DNA from: SIG78 sp045533055
GTDB lineage: Bacteria > Verrucomicrobiota > Lentisphaeria > Victivallales > Victivallaceae
Direction of reading: 5' to 3'
NCBI GenBank assembly: GCA_045533055.1
Contig: JAZSHD010000193.1
Location: forward strand, 1-20,308
DNA length: 20,308 nt
Positions 1 to 7,825 of the stretch are shown here, piece by piece. Positions within the stretch are counted from its first letter, which is position 1. Each line of letters opens with the position of its first letter. Under the pieces are notes generated by a model, which saw only the letters and a list, made by a program, of their open reading frames with translations, was not told the DNA's origin and made no database searches. Made by a program: the position numbers and the translations under genes.

Positions 1-117
1 TTCTTCAACAGCCGGTTCTTCAGCTTCCTCCGGAGCAACCGCTTCTTCCGTCATTGGTTGTTCGGCTTCAACAACTGGAGTTTCTTCAACAGCCGGTTCT
101 TCAGCTTCCTCCGGAGC
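1..117 (-). repeat. 81-bp-period imperfect repeat in the ParC acidic tail
   Basis: Bases 1-36 recur exactly at 82-117, an 81-bp (27-codon) period, and similarity continues weakly beyond. The encoded unit on the minus strand contains APEEAEEPAVEE. It lies in the Glu/Pro/Ala-rich C-terminal tail of ParC. The array may have more copies beyond the window edge. Confidence 0.8.
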
Positions 118-2376
118 GGGAGGTTCTTCCGCAACCGTTTCCGTTACCACATCTGCTGCCGGAGGCGTTTTTTCTTCATTATCACTGGCATTTTCAGCGG
201 CTGCCGGCGTATCCGGAGTTTCAGCTTCCTCTTCCGCCGGAGCCTCCTGTGCGGCAGCGGCAAGAAATTCAGCCAATTCAGCTTCTTCCAGATAGCGGCT
301 GTGAGTTATTTTAACAATATTCCCGGCAATCAAAAATCCTCTGGCTTTGGGCGAACGCACCGGCAGCGTCATCAAATTGAGTTCTTCATGCTTGTTATCG
401 CCCCGTTTGGCGGCGATCTCCAAATCGTAGATCGCGTCAGCTCTGGGAGTAAAAAGCTCCAGACGGCAGCCTTCGGGGCAAAGCATGTACTCTTTTTCTT
501 TGATAAATTTATCAATAGTGGAGCGTTTGCCGTAGAATTTACCGGTTTTCTTTTCCGAATAGATTATACCGAACTCCTGTTTGGCATCGTATTTACGGAA
601 ATCGTACAATTTACCGGCGTGCATCTTGTCGGGTATATCGTAAATAATATATTTCCCGGAGCGTTCAACGCACAAAAGTTTATCGAACTCGTTGCACATG
701 ATCACATCATCGCTCTTGATATTGGTTCCGATATGACCGTTTTTCCGATCCCAGAATACTTTGATGTTGTTCAACGCTGCCCGGGTGCGGTCGATCTTTT
801 CGATATGCTCGATCTCGGTGCGGCGGGGGAAGTTTTTGCCGTACCGCTCTTTGATGTCCTCAAGATAGCCGATGGTGTATTCCACCAGATGTTTCAAATG
901 GTGGCGGACTTCTTTCAAGCGGTCAAGGATCGCTCTTATTTCCTGCTGGTTCTTTTCAATATCAAACCGGGCAATACGCCGCACCGGCAAAGCAAGGAGC
1001 TTATCGATATCTTCGTTGGTAACATCCCGCAAAAGCTGATCCCGGAACGGTGCCAGACCTTCCTGAACTTCCTTATACTCCTCTTCCTGCGAACGGCACT
1101 CTTCGATGCGTTTGTAAATGCGGTTTTCAAAGAAGAGCTGTGCCAGAGTTTTAGCGTGTTTGGCTTCCAGCAACCTGCCTTCTTCGATCTCAAACTCCCG
1201 CTTCAAGTAATCCAAAAGTTTGCTTACATTGCGTTTCAGCACATCCGATACACTCATCTGCACCGGGCGGCGGTCACAAATCACCGTCATCTTGGGCGAG
1301 ATACTGACCGAGCAATCCGTATACATAAAGAGCCCTTCCCGGGTCTTTTCCGGGTCATACCCACGCATGGGGGTAACACGGATCTCCACCTGGTCAGTAG
1401 TGTAATCCACCAGACCGCCGGCGGCAATACGGATCTTGTTTTTTTCGGCAGCCCGCTCAATGGATGCCATCAAAGAAGCAGTGTTGGTAGTAGCGGGGAT
1501 CTCCCGGATCACCAGTTCTCTGCCTTCAATATCTATTCTGGCACGCAAAGTTATCTTGCCGTTGCCGTCGTTGTATTCTCTTACATCCATCACCCCGCCC
1601 TGCTGAAAGTCGGGGAATATCTGAAACTCTTCGCCCCGCAAATGGGCGATCTCGGCATCAATAAGCTCGTTGAAGTTATGGGGCAATATAAGCGTACTCA
1701 TCCCCACGGCAATACCGTCGGAGCCCAGCATCAGCAAACTGGGCACTTTTGCTGGCAGCTGGGTGGGTTCTTTTTTGCGGCCGTCGTAGTTGGGTATGAA
1801 ATTGGTTATGTCGTTGTTGAACATAGTTTCATACGCCAGTTTGCTCAAGGCACACTCGGTGTAACGCGCCGCAGCGGCAGGCGAACCGGTAAGGATATTG
1901 CCGAAGTTACCTTCTTTATGGATAAAGTAAGGTGTATTCACATGCCGGAGCCGTTCGGTGCCGTCGCTGTCTATTTCCATACGCTCAATGCAGCCGCCTT
2001 TGTTGGCAAGTACCACGATGGCGTCGCCAATGGAAGCATCGCCGTGCGGGTGATAGTGCATGGTGTTGCCCACGATATTGGCGGTTTTGGTGGGGCGGCC
2101 GTTATCGTAATTCTGATAAAGAGTCCACAATATACGCCGCTGTACTGGTTTCAAACCATCATCCACATCGGGTATGGCACGGGAACCTATGACATAACTT
2201 GCGTAATCCAGAAAGTTCCGATCCATCATCTGGCGGAAAAACTCGTTGCTGCCCCGCTTACGCACCACACTTACAGCATCATCGGCATCACTGTCGGCAG
2301 GAATTTCCACATTCTCCAGTGCCGGATTTTCCAAATCATTTTCTTCGGGCACGGGCAGATTTTTCTCGTCACTCAT
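1..2376 (-). CDS. parC: DNA topoisomerase IV subunit A (3' end cut by window edge)
   Basis: This is the DNA-cutting and rejoining subunit of a type IIA topoisomerase, which pairs with ParE to decatenate and relax DNA. The minus-strand frame is open from ATG at 2376 to the window edge, giving 792 residues and no stop. Landmarks are DGLKPVQRRIL (res 73-83), HPHGDASIGD (109-118), catalytic Tyr172 in AAARYTE, and YDGRKKEP further on. No GyrA-box was seen, so topoisomerase IV is preferred over gyrase. The sequence resembles ParC of Bacteroidota and Chlamydiae (from memory). Odd points are a roughly 50-residue N-terminal extension, about 19 extra residues before Tyr172, and a tail from about residue 695 rich in Glu, Pro and Ala. 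The start overlaps the parE stop by 8 bases (ATGAGTGA), with GGAGG at 2386-2390 nine bases upstream, so translation is probably coupled. Confidence 0.93.
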   Translation of the reverse strand, partial: MSDEKNLPVPEENDLENPALENVEIPADSDADDAVSVVRKRGSNEFFRQMMDRNFLDYASYVIGSRAIPDVDDGLKPVQRRILWTLYQNYDNGRPTKTANIVGNTMHYHPHGDASIGDAIVVLANKGGCIERMEIDSDGTERLRHVNTPYFIHKEGNFGNILTGSPAAAARYTECALSKLAYETMFNNDITNFIPNYDGRKKEPTQLPAKVPSLLMLGSDGIAVGMSTLILPHNFNELIDAEIAHLRGEEFQIFPDFQQGGVMDVREYNDGNGKITLRARIDIEGRELVIREIPATTNTASLMASIERAAEKNKIRIAAGGLVDYTTDQVEIRVTPMRGYDPEKTREGLFMYTDCSVSISPKMTVICDRRPVQMSVSDVLKRNVSKLLDYLKREFEIEEGRLLEAKHAKTLAQLFFENRIYKRIEECRSQEEEYKEVQEGLAPFRDQLLRDVTNEDIDKLLALPVRRIARFDIEKNQQEIRAILDRLKEVRHHLKHLVEYTIGYLEDIKERYGKNFPRRTEIEHIEKIDRTRAALNNIKVFWDRKNGHIGTNIKSDDVIMCNEFDKLLCVERSGKYIIYDIPDKMHAGKLYDFRKYDAKQEFGIIYSEKKTGKFYGKRSTIDKFIKEKEYMLCPEGCRLELFTPRADAIYDLEIAAKRGDNKHEELNLMTLPVRSPKARGFLIAGNIVKITHSRYLEEAELAEFLAAAAQEAPAEEEAETPDTPAAAENASDNEEKTPPAADVVTETVAEEPPAPEEAEEPAVEETPVVEAEQPMTEEAVAPEEAEEPAVEE

Positions 2377-4228
2377 AGTCCGTTACCTCCAGATTGTTCA
2401 TAATGTAGTTTTTGCGTTCCACGGAGTTTTCGCCCATGTAGAACTTGAGCATATCGTTTACGCCGTGCATGTTATCCAATGTAACCGGCGACAAACGCAT
2501 ATCTTTGCCGATAAATACGCCAAAATCGTCCGGAGAAATTTCCCCCAACCCCTTGAAGCGGGTGATTTCGGCAGCTTTGCCCAGCTTGGCGACCGCTTTA
2601 TCCCGCTCCGAATCGCTGTAACAGTAAATCGGTGCGGTCCCGGTTTTGCGAACCCGGTAGAGCGGAGTTTCCAGCACATACAAGTGCCCCGACAACACCA
2701 GCTGGTCAAAGAAACACAAAAAGAATGTAATCATCAAATTCCGGATATGAAGTCCATCCACATCAGCATCGGTTGCCAGAATGATCTTGTCGTAACGCAG
2801 AAATTCCGTGGAGTCTTCCACCCCCAGCGACTTCATAAGGAATGTTAATTCCTCATTTTTATAAATCATTTCAAAAGTTTCGCCGTAGGAGTTTTTGGGC
2901 TTGCCCCGCAATTCAAAAATCGCCTGACAATCCGGGTCGCGGCGTTTCTCCAGACTCCCGGCAGCGGACTGACCTTCGGTAAGGAAGATCATCGTTTCCT
3001 TGGGCTGAACTCCCCGGGGCCACTTGGAGCCGATATGGTATTTGCAATCCTTGAGTTTGGGTATACGCAAAACGGTTTTCTGGGAAGTTTCTTTAGCACT
3101 CTTTTTGACTTCCTGAACCTTCCGCCGCACCTGTTCGTTGCGGGAAATTTTATCCAGCAATATATCTTTGATTTCCACATTTTTCAAAAGATAATTGCAA
3201 ATTTCATCCTTGACCGTCTGCACGATGGGGCCCCTGACTTCGGTGCTGCCCAACTTGTTTTTGGTCTGGGATTCAAAGACCGGGTTCTGCATTTTTATAG
3301 CAATAGCTCCGGTGATACCATCGCGTACATCGGCGGCCTGATAGTTTTTGCCGGATATATCGTTGATCGCCTTTAAAATGCCTTCGCAAAATGCCGACTG
3401 GTGAGTTCCGCCGTCGGTGGTGTGCTGACCGTTGACAAAAGAAAAATAGGTTTGACCGTACTCGTCACTGTGGGTAAAGGCAAATTCCAGAGTTTTGCTT
3501 TTGTAGTGTATCACATCGTATATGGCGTTATCTTCCACTTCGCTGGTGAGCAGATCTTTCAAGCCTTCTTTGCTGTAAAACCTCTGATCGTTGAGGTAAA
3601 TGGAAAGCCCGGTATTCAAATACGCATACATCCAGAGCCGCTTTTCCACAAAACTCATGCGGTATCTGAACTCGTGAAAGATCTCCGGATCGGGGCGGAA
3701 TACGATCAGAGTACCGTCCCGTTCTTCGGTATCGCCCTCCACATCACTATCGAGAATACCCTGCTTGAAAGTTACTTCCCGGTAATGGCCGGAGCGGATA
3801 CTGCGGGCAATAAAAGTTTCCGAAAGAAAGTTCACCGCTTTAACGCCCACACCATTCATCCCCACCGAAAACTGAAAGGCATCTGTATCGTACTTGCCGC
3901 CGGTGTTGATATCCGAAACGCACTCCACAAGTTTGCCCTGGGGTATACCACGGCCGTAGTCCCGCACCGAAACGGTGTTATCTTCAGTAATAGTTATATC
4001 CAAACGCCTGCCGAAGTTCATAATAAACTCGTCGACACCGTTATCCACCACTTCTTTCAGCAAAACATATATCCCGTCATCCGGGTGCGAGCCATCCCCT
4101 GCCCGGCCGATATACATCCCCAGACGGGCACGCACATGATCCCGGGCATCAAGGTGCTTGATATGACTTTCGTCATAGTTGACCGCACCACTTGCCGGTG
4201 TATTCAAATTTTCCAAATCTTCCGCCAT
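2369..4228 (-). CDS. parE: DNA topoisomerase IV subunit B
   Basis: This is the ATPase subunit of topoisomerase IV, the partner of ParC. It has 619 residues, typical for ParE and without the long insert of some GyrB proteins. The GHKL ATPase runs from the N-terminus: EVVDNGVDE (res 59-67), DYGRGIPQG (90-98), NGVGVKAVN (125-133) and QTKNKLG (321-327). The TOPRIM region follows: TEGQSAAGS (417-425), then DADVDG (487-492) and RFKGLGE (557-563). The usual EGDSA reads EGQSA here, but the catalytic Glu418 and the DxD acids remain. ATG at 4228 follows an AGGAA site. It is the first gene of the parE-parC pair, and its stop lies inside the parC start. The ParC-like neighbour supports topoisomerase IV rather than gyrase. 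Confidence 0.94.
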   Translation of the reverse strand: MAEDLENLNTPASGAVNYDESHIKHLDARDHVRARLGMYIGRAGDGSHPDDGIYVLLKEVVDNGVDEFIMNFGRRLDITITEDNTVSVRDYGRGIPQGKLVECVSDINTGGKYDTDAFQFSVGMNGVGVKAVNFLSETFIARSIRSGHYREVTFKQGILDSDVEGDTEERDGTLIVFRPDPEIFHEFRYRMSFVEKRLWMYAYLNTGLSIYLNDQRFYSKEGLKDLLTSEVEDNAIYDVIHYKSKTLEFAFTHSDEYGQTYFSFVNGQHTTDGGTHQSAFCEGILKAINDISGKNYQAADVRDGITGAIAIKMQNPVFESQTKNKLGSTEVRGPIVQTVKDEICNYLLKNVEIKDILLDKISRNEQVRRKVQEVKKSAKETSQKTVLRIPKLKDCKYHIGSKWPRGVQPKETMIFLTEGQSAAGSLEKRRDPDCQAIFELRGKPKNSYGETFEMIYKNEELTFLMKSLGVEDSTEFLRYDKIILATDADVDGLHIRNLMITFFLCFFDQLVLSGHLYVLETPLYRVRKTGTAPIYCYSDSERDKAVAKLGKAAEITRFKGLGEISPDDFGVFIGKDMRLSPVTLDNMHGVNDMLKFYMGENSVERKNYIMNNLEVTDYE

Positions 4229-4247
4229 AAAATTCCTGTTCCAACTT

Positions 4248-4266
4248 CCGGAAAAACACTTTCCGG
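4248..4266 (-). promoter_or_regulatory. Small hairpin in the parE leader
   Basis: CCGGAAA at 4248-4254 is complementary to TTTCCGG at 4260-4266 across a 5-base loop. It ends about 20 bases upstream of the parE ATG. With the -10 proposed at 4277-4282, it would lie almost at the 5' end of the mRNA. The inverted repeat is seen; any role (mRNA stability, translation control) is inference. Confidence 0.4.
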
Positions 4267-4276
4267 CAACAATATA

Positions 4277-4304
4277 AGTATAACTGAACTAATTTAACTC
4301 AAAA
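4277..4304 (-). promoter_or_regulatory. Candidate parE-parC promoter
   Basis: On the minus strand TTTTGA (4299-4304) and TATACT (4277-4282) are 16 bases apart. The -35 match is weak. The site sits in the only gap upstream of parE and past the terminator of the preceding gene. Confidence 0.35.
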
Positions 4305-4375
4305 GTGCAAAATTTCAAGTCCGGAACCGGATTTTTCAGCAAAAACAATCGAAAAAAGTTTATATAAATAAGTAA

Positions 4376-4404
4376 AAGCATCACCCCGTTGCGGGATGAT
4401 GCTT
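4376..4404 (-). terminator. Rho-independent terminator of the tannase-like gene
   Basis: AAGCATCA at 4376-4383 pairs with TGATGCTT at 4397-4404, and a CCC/GGG pair extends the stem. On the minus strand the one imperfect pair becomes G-U, and the stem is followed by a T-rich stretch. It lies about 50 bases past the stop at 4452. Confidence 0.8.
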
Positions 4405-4451
4405 TGATTCTGTTTTGTTCAATGCAAAAACAGCACAAGTTTACCGGTGGG

Positions 4452-6725
4452 TTATTCGGCGTGTTTCAGAATAAAATCCGTCAGTTTTTTGGGATCGTCC
4501 AAACCGTGGGGATGATGACCGTAAAACTTGTGGTTTATAACGGTCAACTTTCCGCCCGCAGCCTGAAAGTTTTTGGCAAAAATATCAAAGTTGGTCTTGT
4601 TGGGCACCGTCTGATCTTCGCCATGACGGATAGCGATCACCGGTATTCCGGCTTTGGCGATGACTTTGCAGCTGTTGTTGGGGGAATATTTGCTTTTCAG
4701 TAATTCTTTGCCTTTAAGAGCGTAGGTCTTTTCATACACTTTAAGCGAAGCTGGATTGCCGGAATAAATAGTTGTTACCGGTGCATCCAGATAGATCGCT
4801 GATACCGTTTCCGGATACTCTGCTGCCCAACGGAGGGCATACAGTCCGCCAATACTCAAGCCCGAAAGTGCCGCCTTGGGAGCAAAGGAAAGTCCTTGCA
4901 GCATATCGTAAAATCTCCGGGCGATTTGGATACCCTCCGGATTCATCCTTGTATCGTGCAAATCAATGTAAACATAGTGATAACCTTTTTCCAGCAGCTG
5001 AAATGCCGGGGTGCGGCTGGTGAACGCAGTAGGCCATTGCAAACACCAGAGCCAGGGCATCCCCGGAGCCGGTTTATCAGGTGCAGTAATAAAACATTTG
5101 CGGCCCTCAAAGGTGAAAGCATAGTGCTTGAAACCGTTCCACAAACGCGGTTCTACATTGGGGTATTTTATCGTCTGATCAGGGTTATCGCACTCTTTTT
5201 GAGCCTCTTGGGCTGACATTGAAGCAGTAAACAACTCGTCCCGCTTGGGGGTTTTTATTTCCGGATATGGCACAAATTTGAAACCGCTTTTTTTATCGCC
5301 AACAGTCATTAAGGGGTACGGCGGCACCGGGTATTCAGCACCACGGCTGGTGACGCCGGTAAGCACATCGGGTTTTACACCTTTTTCCACCCAGTCAAAC
5401 ATGATATTATCAATATTTTTGAGTGTTTTTATGCCGCTGCCGGAAACATGGCTGCGGCCGGGCAGGATATAGTAGAGAAAATTCTCTTTAAGTTCATCAA
5501 CTCCACCGGCAGCTGCTGAAGCACGCTGATAGTAATCCAACATACCGAAATAAGGAACGATATCATCTTCTGTACCTGAATAAACAATGAGTTTGCCGCC
5601 CCGCTTGCGGAACGCACTCAAATCCGGATTTTCAGCGTTGAATATGGGACTCATGACCTTAAATACTTCTTCCAGATCTTTATCAATATCACACTTGGAT
5701 ACATCATATTCCGTACCGAAAAACATATCAAGCATTGCCAGGCGGCTTGCCCCTATGCTGTGCAAATTAGTTCCGCCCATAGGCACAGAATTACCGGCAT
5801 AACGCTTGCCGATATAGACGGGACCAAAAAGTTTTTCGATGCGTTTTACCATATCAGGCGTAATGGTTTTGTCCAGTTCCGCAGCGATCCGGGCAACTCC
5901 CCGGGCTGCTTCCGGAGTATAACGGGGGTCGGCAATGTATTTCCCCCCAGTGTAAGCAGGACTCTTGCCGGCAAAGTATTTTACAGCAGCTTTGCGTATT
6001 ACCTGCAAGTGTTTGTCAGTAAAGAGTTTTTTACCGTTTTTATCGTGCAGCGTCCGGTAAACATGCAAATTACTTGCCAACAGATAAAGCCGGGTGGAGG
6101 CTGGCACTACTGAAATTATACCGTTGTAATCTTCCGGAAATTTCTGGGCTTCGTGCAAGCCCTGCCCGCCACCGGTGGAAAGGCCGAAAAAGTAGTTGTA
6201 ATCAGATTTTCTGCCGTAATAAAGTTTAATTATCTCTTTGGCGGTAACGGTCATAAGATGTGTGGAACGGAACCCGAAATCCTTCCAGACTTCCGGATTT
6301 TTATTTCGATGGCGGGAAAACCCCATATCGGTTATTGCTACAACATTATTGTTTCCGGCAAGCTGCTGCGTAAACCCGGTAGAACCGGTAAGCTGTACCC
6401 AATTATAGAAATTGCCGGGGTAATTTTCAGGGAATCCGGTATTGCCGATCCCGATAAATCTGCCGCTCCAAACTTCAACCATCGGCAAAGCCACTCCACA
6501 GCGGATGTAACTATGCGGAGTAGGATTCAATACATAACGGATCAGCAGCAGATCAACATTATTGACTTTGATTTTTTCCAAAGATTCAACTTTGCCTTGT
6601 TGGGCAAGATATTTTTTGATGGCAGCGATCCGGACTTTTTCTTCAGGTAATTTCTCCGGAAGCGGTGTTGAGCTGCAACCGCAAAGCATTGCGGTCAATA
6701 TTGCCGAACTTATAAGTCTTTTCAT
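4452..6725 (-). CDS. Lipoprotein with a tannase/feruloyl-esterase-like domain fused to a second alpha/beta hydrolase
   Basis: This is a predicted exported ester hydrolase, probably acting on plant phenolic or sugar esters; the substrate is not known. ATG at 6725 (757 residues) is preferred over an upstream in-frame start because AAAAAGGAG lies at 6734-6742 and a lipoprotein signal follows (MKRLISSA, lipobox LCGC with Cys17). Domain 1 (about res 40-455) follows the tannase/feruloyl esterase plan: FGLSTGGGQG with Ser183, GTEDDIVP with Asp387/388, and GRSHVSG with His426. The Cys residues normally next to the Ser and His (CS-D-HC motif) are Leu182 and Val427. Domain 2 (about 520-757) has GLSIGG with Ser624, GEDQTVP with Asp704, and HHPHG with His738 or His740. 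It is flanked by its own promoter and terminator, so it is probably monocistronic. Hydrolase fold is confident; exact activity is not. Confidence 0.85.
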   Translation of the reverse strand: MKRLISSAILTAMLCGCSSTPLPEKLPEEKVRIAAIKKYLAQQGKVESLEKIKVNNVDLLLIRYVLNPTPHSYIRCGVALPMVEVWSGRFIGIGNTGFPENYPGNFYNWVQLTGSTGFTQQLAGNNNVVAITDMGFSRHRNKNPEVWKDFGFRSTHLMTVTAKEIIKLYYGRKSDYNYFFGLSTGGGQGLHEAQKFPEDYNGIISVVPASTRLYLLASNLHVYRTLHDKNGKKLFTDKHLQVIRKAAVKYFAGKSPAYTGGKYIADPRYTPEAARGVARIAAELDKTITPDMVKRIEKLFGPVYIGKRYAGNSVPMGGTNLHSIGASRLAMLDMFFGTEYDVSKCDIDKDLEEVFKVMSPIFNAENPDLSAFRKRGGKLIVYSGTEDDIVPYFGMLDYYQRASAAAGGVDELKENFLYYILPGRSHVSGSGIKTLKNIDNIMFDWVEKGVKPDVLTGVTSRGAEYPVPPYPLMTVGDKKSGFKFVPYPEIKTPKRDELFTASMSAQEAQKECDNPDQTIKYPNVEPRLWNGFKHYAFTFEGRKCFITAPDKPAPGMPWLWCLQWPTAFTSRTPAFQLLEKGYHYVYIDLHDTRMNPEGIQIARRFYDMLQGLSFAPKAALSGLSIGGLYALRWAAEYPETVSAIYLDAPVTTIYSGNPASLKVYEKTYALKGKELLKSKYSPNNSCKVIAKAGIPVIAIRHGEDQTVPNKTNFDIFAKNFQAAGGKLTVINHKFYGHHPHGLDDPKKLTDFILKHAE

Positions 6726-6753
6726 AAAATAAACTCCTTTTTGAGATTTGGTT

Positions 6754-6782
6754 AAGATAACTCTTATTCTTGAATATTTCAA
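6754..6782 (-). promoter_or_regulatory. Promoter of the tannase-like gene
   Basis: On the minus strand TTGAAA (6777-6782), a 17-base spacer, and TATCTT (6754-6759). The predicted start near 6747 leaves a short leader with the Shine-Dalgarno site at 6734-6742. Confidence 0.65.
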
Positions 6783-6811
6783 ATCTTAAAAACATTTTTT
6801 TCAATAACACC

Positions 6812-6839
6812 TTGAAAATAAAGAAAAAAGTTGTATGTT
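6812..6839 (+). promoter_or_regulatory. Promoter of the metallophosphoesterase gene
   Basis: TTGAAA (6812-6817), 16-base spacer, TATGTT (6834-6839). A start 7 bases past the -10 falls on A of the ATG at 6846. The boxes resemble other promoters in this window. Confidence 0.5.
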
Positions 6840-6845
6840 ATATTT

Positions 6846-7745
6846 ATGGAAAAATCAAAGAAAAAATCATATTTTATCCGCCGTTTGAAGCTCTTTTTCA
6901 AACGCAATTATGCAACTTTGATCGCAATGCCGGTCATTTTTGCACTGGCTTATTATGCCTTGAAAATCGAACCGGATTCTCTGCGGATAACCGAATATAC
7001 TTTTTATCATGAAAAAATCACGCCGGAATTGGACAATACACTTATAGTCCTGATTGCCGATCTGCACACCAATACCCGGCGGCAAAAGTTGTGGCAGAAA
7101 GTCGTTGAGCGGTTGAACACCCTCCCTGCTGATACGATCATACTGCAAGCGGGCGATCTGGTGAACGGCAACGGCAAAGGACTGAAAATCAACGAAATCC
7201 TGCAAAAATTAAAAATGCTCAAAAATCCTTCACGCATTTATTCTGTACCCGGCAATCACGAATACCGTTACCGGCACGGTGGTTTTAAAGCAATCCGCAA
7301 CGCTTTTACCCGCCAAGAGCTGACCTTGTTGCAGGATCAGAATTTGATCATCAACACAACCAGCGGCGGTAAATTCAATTTAGTGGGGCTGGATTTTATG
7401 CGTAATCCCCACCGGAGAATGGATAAAAGCCGCACTGAAAAACTTTTCAGGGATGATATGCTCAATATTGTTTTGACTCACACTCCGGAAGATTTGCCAT
7501 ATCTCCCGACTCAAGCCCACCTGACTTTATCCGGGCACACCCACGGCGGACAAATCCATATACCTTTGCTGGGCAGCGTGATAAATCCCCCCGGCTACCC
7601 TCGCAAATACAGTTACGGCAAGGTCGTTGAAAACAACAAAACTCTGCTTGTCACCTCCGGCTTGGGGTCAGCGTACACTCAAGCAAGATTTTGTATGCCG
7701 CCTGAAATCGTTTTTATTACGCTTAAAATGCCGAATAAAAAGTGA
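6846..7745 (+). CDS. Membrane-anchored metallophosphoesterase (YkuE/YaeI type)
   Basis: This is a calcineurin-like phosphoesterase of 299 residues. A basic N-terminus and one membrane segment (res 22-40) precede the catalytic domain. Metal-binding blocks appear in order: ADLH (res 71-74), GDLV (103-106), GNHEY (136-140), THTPE (211-215) and SGHTHGGQI (229-237). The GHTHGGQ form and the N-terminal anchor fit YkuE/YaeI relatives, some of which hydrolyse UDP-diacylglucosamine in lipid A synthesis; that role here is inference. A TTG at 6831 is also in frame, but ATG at 6846 is preferred because the candidate promoter -10 overlaps the TTG region. No good Shine-Dalgarno precedes either start. tyrS begins 80 bases downstream, apparently with its own promoter. 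Confidence 0.87.
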   Translation: MEKSKKKSYFIRRLKLFFKRNYATLIAMPVIFALAYYALKIEPDSLRITEYTFYHEKITPELDNTLIVLIADLHTNTRRQKLWQKVVERLNTLPADTIILQAGDLVNGNGKGLKINEILQKLKMLKNPSRIYSVPGNHEYRYRHGGFKAIRNAFTRQELTLLQDQNLIINTTSGGKFNLVGLDFMRNPHRRMDKSRTEKLFRDDMLNIVLTHTPEDLPYLPTQAHLTLSGHTHGGQIHIPLLGSVINPPGYPRKYSYGKVVENNKTLLVTSGLGSAYTQARFCMPPEIVFITLKMPNKK

Positions 7746-7753
7746 TTTGCCGC

Positions 7754-7783
7754 TTGTAACTTTGCTTTACAGGGTTATATTAT
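7754..7783 (+). promoter_or_regulatory. Candidate tyrS promoter
   Basis: TTGTAA (7754-7759) with TATTAT (7778-7783) at an 18-base spacing, or TATATT (7776-7781) at 16. A start near 7790 would give a leader of about 35 bases. No T-box-like structure fits in this short leader. Confidence 0.45.
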
Positions 7784-7825
7784 AAAGATATTTGTTTTTA
7801 AACTATAAAGCCAAAGGTGAATACA

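Noticed and set aside
58..2403. 781-residue open frame on the plus strand
   Set aside because: It is antisense to parC, whose minus-strand frame shows every topoisomerase motif. The plus-strand translation has no recognisable domain and is a by-product of codon use.
3401..4297. 298-residue plus-strand open frame
   Set aside because: It is antisense to the ATPase domain of parE and has no recognisable features.
6726..6782. 19-residue upstream extension of the tannase-like protein
   Set aside because: The stretch contains the promoter -10 and -35 boxes and the ribosome site; the lipoprotein signal starts at 6725.
7790..7825. T-box or other riboswitch before tyrS
   Set aside because: The leader is only about 35 bases and has no specifier stem or antiterminator.
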